A stretch of DNA of 64,000 nt, taken from Sipunculus nudus (Eukaryota; Annelida; Sipuncula; Golfingiida; Sipunculidae). The DNA lies in assembly GCA_026874595.1 (NCBI GenBank), contig CM049309.1, forward strand, positions 18,851,576-18,915,575. The letters are read 5' to 3'. Positions within the stretch are counted from its first letter, which is position 1. Each line of letters opens with the position of its first letter. Made by a program: the position numbers and the translations under genes. Positions 24,158-64,000 of this stretch are shown here, piece after piece. The notes below the pieces were generated by a model that worked only from the letters and a program-made list of their open reading frames with translations, had not been told where the DNA came from and searched no databases.

Positions 24158-24240
24158 ACCGCGGCAGGCGACATCTCACTTCAGTCATCTTTGCATAATA
24201 GCATGCTCAAGTAAAGAAGGATACACAAACGGCAGACCAC
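24158..24240. repeat. Inverted partner of 15638-15722
   Basis: Includes ggtggtaccgcggcagg and tcttt...gcataatagcatgct, which pair with 15638-15722 on the opposite strand. Confidence 0.65.
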
Positions 24241-24964
24241 AGCGTACCTAGCCTTATGGCCGCACGGGGCGATCTTAGAAATTGCCGCCCCTCCAACAAA
24301 ACATAAAACTGGTTAACATATAAAAACATGTCACGTCAAAATTCCTTGTATGTTTTCAGTTGACAACAACGTAATTATATGGATAAATTCATCAGCAGGG
24401 AATTCCTTCGCCACACATTAAAGAGCAGTCATCTCTTTGCTAATGTAAATCAAAAGATCCCTCTAAGTTCAAACAAGTATATTTCATTATGAAGTGCACA
24501 GAAAAGAATAAATTGTAACAAGAGAAAATTACACTGCAGAATACAAGTAGGCCTATAATCAAGTAACTTAATCTTTCATTTAAATGCGATTTATGATCAG
24601 CTCAAACTCAACATGTAATGGAAAAAAACTTCAAAGTGTGAGTGTTATTCAATTCTCAACACATAAATACCTTGTCATTTCTGTAATTCAATTCTCTTGT
24701 TATCGCATATGACAGCAGCTACACGTTAAAGGGCTCTGTGATATGCATGGTGTGGCATAGCGGCCAGGGGGATTCATCCCGTCCGACATCTATAACAGAC
24801 TTTGTAAATGACATGCGATCTTAAAGATTAAATAACTCCTACATTGATCTCGGTGAAAGATTATTATAAAAAAAGATTATGCAGGTCATATTAACATTAA
24901 ATTCTATAGCAAGTGGTTAATCAAAAGACAGAAATTTAGGTAGTACTCACGATATATATAAACT

Positions 24965-24998
<34 letters not shown>

Positions 24999-25000
24999 AT
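24965..25000. repeat. (CA)n followed by (TA)n microsatellite
   Basis: Compound dinucleotide tract. Confidence 0.9.
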
Positions 25001-25039
25001 GTAAAATTAGCTGAACTAAGCGTTTTCCAGGCAACAGAG

Positions 25040-26440
25040 TTTTGCGGATACTATGTTTTCAGCTGCACGCCGCCGCCGCCGCCGCCGCGTAGGTTTCCGG
25101 AGAACTCCTCCGTAACCGCCGGGCGGAATTTTACGAAAACCGGGATTATGTTCGGGTCACATGTGAACTGCTGCGCCCCGATTTTGTTTTGACCTCTGAC
25201 CTTTCCTCTGCGCTCTGCGTCCGTTTGTGCGTCTGTTTCCACACATAAACCCACTTATCTCGGGAACCGTTTGACGGATCAGGAAATTTTTTTTTGCACA
25301 AATGTAGCCCTTGGAGAGCTTTATGACATACACAAAAAATGGTGGCGCCACCTGCCACCATGTTTCCACAGTGTCCATCTGTTCGTCTGCCTTGGGTTAA
25401 AATCACTCATATCACTGCAGTGACTTGACTAATTCACCTGAAATTTGGCATGCGTATACATCCTGGATAGCTTTTCTGATTTTGTGACAGGTGGCGCCAC
25501 CTACATTCACGTTTACGCTGCAGACATCCAAGCTCATATCTCGGGAACCGTTTGACCGATCAGGAAATTTTTTTTGCACAAATGTAGCCCTTGGAGAGCT
25601 TTATAACATACACAAAAAATGGTGGCGCCACCTGCAACCATGTTTGCACAGTGTCCATCTGTTTGTCTGCCTTGGGTTAAAATCACTCATATCTCTGCAG
25701 TGACTTGATTAATTCACCTGAAATTCGGCATGCGTATACATCCTGGATAGCTTTTCTGATTTTATGACAGGTGGCGCCACCTACATTCACGTTTACGCTG
25801 CAGACATCCAAGCTCATATCTCGGGAACCGTTTGACCGATCAGGAAAATTTTTTTGCACAAATGTAGCCCTTGGAGAGCTTTATAACATACGCAAAACTG
25901 GTGGCGCCACCTGCAGCCCTTTTTGCACAGCTCCTGTCTGTTTGTCTGCCATGGGATAAAATCACTCATATCTCGGCAGTGGTTTGACATATCTGGCTAA
26001 AATTTTGCAGGCTTATACATCCCCGAAAGCTCTCTTGATTTTATGACAGGTGGAGCCACCTGCATTCTAGTTTATGCAGCAGACATCCAAGCTCATATCT
26101 TGGGAACCTTTTGACCGATTGGGCCAAAGTTTTGCATGTGTATAGTTCTCACATAGCTCTTTATCATACGCAAAACTGGTGCCGTCACCTGCAACCATTT
26201 TTGCTCAGCGTCCATCTGATTGTCTGCCACGGGCTAAAATCACTCATATACATGTAGTGGTTTGACTTATCTGCCTTAAATTTTGCATATGTATACAACT
26301 GGGACGGCTTTCTGGATTTTGTGGTATTTCCTCTTGCTACTTAAATCATGCCTCACTTCACCCGTTCCACTCTGATTTAGGCGGATACACGTAGTCGCTT
26401 GTCGACTACCCGTATTCTAGTTATAAATTAGTTTCGTACT
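25040..26440. mobile_element. Element carrying a 280-bp tandem array with GGTGGCGCCACC palindromes
   Basis: Two palindromes per unit. One series is at 25490, 25770 and 26049; the other at 25341, 25621 and 25900, with a weaker copy at 26177. Unit text includes tcatatctcgggaaccgttt and aatgtagcccttggagagc. A (GCC)n tract opens the element (25068-25090), and gcggatacacgtagtcgctt ends it near 26381. An inverted, independently placed copy is at 34290-35447. No coding sequence. Confidence 0.8.
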
Positions 26441-26569
26441 GCATGCTCAGAGCGTGCGGCAGTCTTCAGATGTTGTAGCCTAATTGTGTCCGTTGCTGCA
26501 TATCCCGGTTATGTGGGTCTTCGTCTATAGTAAGTTAACTGGGGTCAGGGTCGGCTGTAAACGGTGTCG

Positions 26570-26570
<1 letters not shown>

Positions 26571-26619
<49 letters not shown>
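26571..26619. repeat. (TA)n microsatellite
   Basis: About 24 dinucleotides. Confidence 0.95.
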
Positions 26620-26623
<4 letters not shown>

Positions 26624-27039
26624 GATAGTGCAGTATTATTTTAAGGAGACAGTTGTAAGAGTATATGGAGGATCATGAAAAAAGGCATTTCAGGTTGTAT
26701 CAGGCTGTTTGAACACAGGCGCTTGAATTGCTTTTAGTTTAGATTTCGGTTACATTTGTTACTTTTCTGGGTCATTTCCTTATAACTATAACTTATCGGA
26801 CATTTTCCAAGCCTTTTCACACTATATGGTCCATTTCTATATTATTTACTAAATATATGGGATAGACAGACAAGAAGCCCCCGTCCTTAGGTCCGACAGC
26901 CATGTCACTTCGGTTTCCGGCTAAATTTAAAGTACGTGCGTGATTAGCTGAACCATTGTTACGTAAGCGTTGTCACCATCTGAAGACTATTTGTAAACAT
27001 ATCAGCTAAAAAGCGCGTCCTTGGTTGCTAGAGCCTATA

Positions 27040-29242
27040 CCATGGCTTTTAATTCCTTTGTGACCTTAAATAATGGCATATCGGAATTCTTAATGAATGA
27101 TTTGCTTTAAGACAACCCTTAATATCTTGAATTTGTGAATTAAATAAAACTACATATTATAATTTTGAGTAGCTCAAATAGAAATGTAATTTAGATAACA
27201 CGTGTGTATCCATAAACATGTAGCAGATCATGTGGGCAATAGACTCGGGTAGAGAGTTTTCTTTTACAATATTTCATTTCCATTTGTTTACCATTACCCC
27301 CCCCCCCCCCCCAAAAAAAAATTATGAAAGGTATGGTTCTCAGGCACCGCCAGCACCAATTTTAACCCCCCTTATAAAGTTTTTTTATTTAAATTTTCAA
27401 TAGAAATGTACCAATTTTGACCACCAGCCGCTCGGACATTAGTTTGAAAAAGATAAAATAATACAATTTTTGATAAAAAAAAAAATTCCTTTGTATCGTA
27501 GTACTTTTACCTGTTTAGCCAAAATCTGTTATAATCATGCTTTTCCCTGTTCATCACATTCTTTAAACACACAAAAAAGGTAACAAAAAAATTCGCCCGC
27601 GCGCACCAAACCTTATTTTTTTTGGCCTAATGTATAACTTTTTTTAAGGGGGGGGGGGGTCTGATGGTTTTAAGACCCCCCCCCCTACACACACAAGCGC
27701 ACACATACCTTTCCTCTTGATTCTATTTGAAGCAATGGTAATTACCACCAGATCAAAATCTGTTTTATTTGGATCACAACTTTTATGAGCCTCCCGGTAC
27801 ACTGATCTTAAAAATAGATATTGAAAAAAAAAAAATTAATTGCATTTTCCAGATCCAATAATGCTGAAGTTTAACCAATTAAATCATATCCTTATCTGAC
27901 AAACTTTGATTTGTTGAGCGATTATTCTTTTCAACCCTTGAAGTCAATTAGACATATGTATCCTACTGTAATTGTCCCCCGCCCCGCGGATACGGGGGAC
28001 ATTGATTTGGGTTTGTCTGTCTGTCTGTCCGACTGTCTGTCTGTCTGTCCATCTGTCTGTTTGTCTCTCTGTCCCTCTGTCAGTTTTTTTCTCGTTTCCG
28101 TGCGATAAATCTCCTACATTTTATCCAATTTCATTCAAATTTGGATCAGTGATTGCTCTCATGCATACCTCGGTTGTGATTATTTTTGGAGTGTCTGTCG
28201 GAAAAATATTTCTTTTTGGTCAAATTTCTAAGTGTGTTTTAATTTCATGTTCACCTGCAGATGGCTCCACATGTCATAGTGGATTTTGCTCCTATTTCTC
28301 AATGTGTTATAGTTTTTATGTTCACCTGCAGATATCTCCATATGTTATAGTGTTTTTGTTTAAGTTTTTATGTGCCTTCAAGATTTTCTCCACATGTCAT
28401 AATTTTGGTTGCTTACCAAGCATGATCCAAAGGGGGGGGGGAACTAAATTCCACGAATTTGCTTGTTTGAGAATTAGTTTGTGGTAAAAAAAAACTGTTA
28501 TTCCTCTCTCAAACTTTGCTAATACAGGTCCCTTTGCCACAAAACTCTCTCTGCAGGCAGACTGTCCCATGGACGCTGTGCTCCGCGTACTTTAATGTCG
28601 CATCCATGCGCTCTTATCGGTCCCTTACAGGTTTATTTCTCCAGTTTTCTCAAAACTGCACTTCTCCCATTTTGCATACACACTAAAACCCTAATGTCAT
28701 TTGTTGATTGTCGAAACCATGGGCATGATACTAGTAAGTTAATAGACAGACAGGGTTCAGAAGGACTTACATTTGCAAATGTATCTGAAACTGATTTATG
28801 TGAACTCAGAGTAAGACCAGAGCATTTAACCTGTCTTGACCGATTCTACTGCTTCTGCATGTAGCAGCCCATAGAAAAATGTTTTGGCTTACAGTCTTAT
28901 ATATCCCATTCTGTATGAATTATCAGATATTTCTGGTAACACTCACTATCAAGCTTGACATTTTATATCTTTGCTTTTTTGGGGGGGGGTATGGTTTATA
29001 CACTCCCGGTTGAAAAGATTTGGTGGGTTAGTCTGTTATATTCTAATAATCTAACCCCATAATTAATAAGATCCTCACCACTTGTCTCTCCACTACTTAA
29101 TTGTGGCAAAGAAAATAATTTGACAGAATGACCGGCAATACGTTCGTGCTATCCTCTGAACGCAACTCTAATTATATAAACGGATAAAAAGGAGAAAAGG
29201 GAAAAAAATCAGTTTTTTGTCCTGTTTTTCAGGATTTTAGTG
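27040..29242 (+). promoter_or_regulatory. 5-prime flank of right GAA copy, mirrored in the left copy
   Basis: Inverted match to 10890-12395 interrupted by insertions (C and G tracts at 27297, 27648 and 28980, and a repeat at 27970-28430). The acceptor at 29231 implies an untranslated exon somewhere in this flank. The best conserved block is 28490-28830 against 11460-11830. Confidence 0.5.
27970..28430. repeat. Dispersed repeat with hairpin head and (CTGT)n
   Basis: Starts with a gtcccccg..cgggggac hairpin, continues with a (CTGT)n-rich stretch (28012-28080) and then degenerate tcacctgcagat units. Inserted in the 5-prime flank of the right copy only. Similar hairpin heads occur at 40056, 60192 and 63496. 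Confidence 0.6.
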
Positions 29243-62467
<33,225 letters not shown>

Positions 62468-64000
62468 GTATGATGAGTGTTTGTATATGCAGCACGAACA
62501 GATGTAAAATAAATCATTCTAAATACAGCCAGCTGATAGGAAGACGTCCATATATGAGTTTGAAAATTAAATATTAATTAAATTATGGTGACCTTGGATA
62601 AATATTCTATGAATGGTGACTTGGGAGAAGTATTTGGAAACTTTAAATTTTGTATCCTAAAGACAAAAAAATTCATTCACGTCGTGGAAAATTAAGTCAT
62701 TTAGAGACCACTTTCAGGTTTAAGATGACATTCTGATAACTCCAAGAGATACCTGTTCACTTTTCTTGGATTCATCTCTGCCAGTTACAATATAGAGACG
62801 AGAAACCTTAATTCTAACAATAGCAGGCCTCTGCCACTTGGGGGGTCCTTATTGTTGTATGCTCCCGAAACTCTGTTTGCAATCACTCATTCGGCAAATA
62901 TTCTGAAATTCATTCATGCACAAGAGACTGTAGATTTTGAATATTCCTTGAATCTTACGCTCCTGAATCTGGATTATCTGTGCTAGATCCACACCAAAAT
63001 CTAGTGAATTCTTCCTTGGCCCTTTCTAGAAATGTCCTAGAAATTTCATAAGATTCCTTTCATGACTGTGCGAGTTATTGTGTTGAACAAATAAAGGCAC
63101 AGATGGGTATAACCGCACACCCTCCTAGCACAGGTAATAACACACGGTCTCTGGTCCTGTTTATTAAATATTTGACCCATGACCACAATAATATTACCTG
63201 TATAATTAATTAGATTAATTAAAAATTATTTTGTATGGATATCATTGATAATCGAATAATCAGATTTAAAAAACTATATACTCAGTCTGTACCCAAGGCT
63301 GTCGATTTACTATTTTGTGATATTTCTTTCATATATATTTTGTCTGCCATTACAAATTTGTTTTTATTAGTGGAGGTAATGGGGTGATTTAATGATGTAT
63401 GAAATAAGTATTTTTACTTTACAATGCCGAGAAAGTGTCGATGTGTTAAGAATGAGCTGCAAAAACGATGGCGTCATTTCAAGTGTCCATATCTGTCCCA
63501 CATTTACATGTGGGAGGGACATATGTGTGATATATCAAAAGTGTGACGTACAAATACCACTGTGACGTCATCTCTATGAATCATTAAATGTATGTAGTTT
63601 AAGATGGTCAGCTCAGGTGGTCTCTGATATGACACAAAACCATACATCTGTATAGTCGTATTTCTTTCTTAATTAATCATATAAAATCCATACATGGGAG
63701 AACATTATTTTACTGTTAGATAATCCCCACATTTGTCTTATATGTATCTGATGTAAATAAAGTTAAGCAGTAGTGCATTTTATGAAAATGGTCGCAAAAC
63801 AAACAGGTGAACAGAGGTATTGGAATGGAGTATAATGTCTGACAGATGAACTGAAGCAGTAATATCTGTGCTCAGTTATCCATATTTAAGTGTATTCAGT
63901 GGTAAAAAAAGTATTGTTAGCATTTGAGGGCAAAAACTAATCAGAATTGATCAGAGAAATTTATTTTATCTCATTACAAACCATAAATTTTCTTTAATAC
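62468..64000. other. Intron 22 (start) of right copy
   Basis: AT-rich, with a hairpin-headed repeat at 63490-63560. I searched for a last exon with the usual GH31 end (L-G-V, then N-G-x-x-V) and saw none, so the gene most likely continues past 64000. Confidence 0.5.

Larger units (their letters stand above)
12395..27040. other. Spacer between the inverted arms
   Basis: No cellular gene is recognisable. It holds hAT-like and other elements, gypsy remnants, tandem 280-bp repeats and several (TA)n tracts listed separately. Parts such as 13050-13700, 14600-15600, 19330-20580 and 24240-24960 show no feature beyond AT-rich unique-looking sequence with short decayed open frames. Confidence 0.6.

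Noticed and set aside
25330-25360. GGTGGCGCCACC as a promoter element of a local gene
   Set aside because: The motif recurs in intronic and intergenic repeats without a nearby transcription start, so repeat membership explains it.
27972-28487. Plus-strand open frame of 171 codons
   Set aside because: Its first third is a translated (CTGT)n tract and the rest is a dispersed repeat; no domain and no splice context.

Overview
The window looks like nuclear DNA of an invertebrate animal. Coding sequence is split into many short exons with GT..AG borders, introns run from about 0.2 to 7.5 kb, and the rest is AT-rich and crowded with (TA)n microsatellites, minisatellites, MITE-like elements, tRNA-derived SINEs and decayed Ty3/gypsy retroelements. 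A mollusc or other lophotrochozoan is my best guess from the repeat style and the protein; this is inference, not proof. No bacterial, viral or organellar gene set is present.

The one recognisable cellular gene is a secreted or lysosomal glycoside hydrolase family 31 (GH31) acid alpha-glucosidase with an N-terminal P-type trefoil domain, like animal GAA. It occurs twice, head to head. The right copy (+ strand, 29243-62467) can be spliced by eye from 22 coding exons into an uninterrupted 847-codon reading frame. It carries the signal peptide, six-cysteine trefoil, galactose-mutarotase-like N domain, the (beta/alpha)8 barrel with nucleophile D499 and acid/base D598, and part of the C-terminal beta domains. 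The last exon or exons lie beyond 64000. The left copy (- strand) shows exons 1 to 5 (10889 down to 430) and runs off the left edge. Its exon lengths and splice sites match the right copy exon for exon, but exon 3 has a one-base insertion that breaks the frame.

Layout: 1-10.9 kb, left GAA copy and its repeat-filled introns; 10.9-12.4 kb and 27.0-29.2 kb, the mirrored 5-prime flanks of the two copies; 12.4-27.0 kb, an unmatched spacer with a hAT-like element with 5-bp target duplication, tandem 280-bp repeats centred on GGTGGCGCCACC, two gypsy pol remnants and many (TA)n tracts; 29.2-62.5 kb, right GAA copy. Intron 10 (42280-49572) of the right copy holds a nest of LTR retroelements, with gag, protease, RT, RNase H and integrase remnants on the - strand.

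The most interesting points are the inverted gene duplication with one copy apparently broken, a GC-AG intron inside the intact copy, a cysteine-containing acidic insertion in the enzyme beside that intron, repeat insertions that differ between the copies and so date after the duplication, and a family of about 280-bp tandem repeats built round a perfect 12-bp palindrome. I did not find a clearly new biological system.
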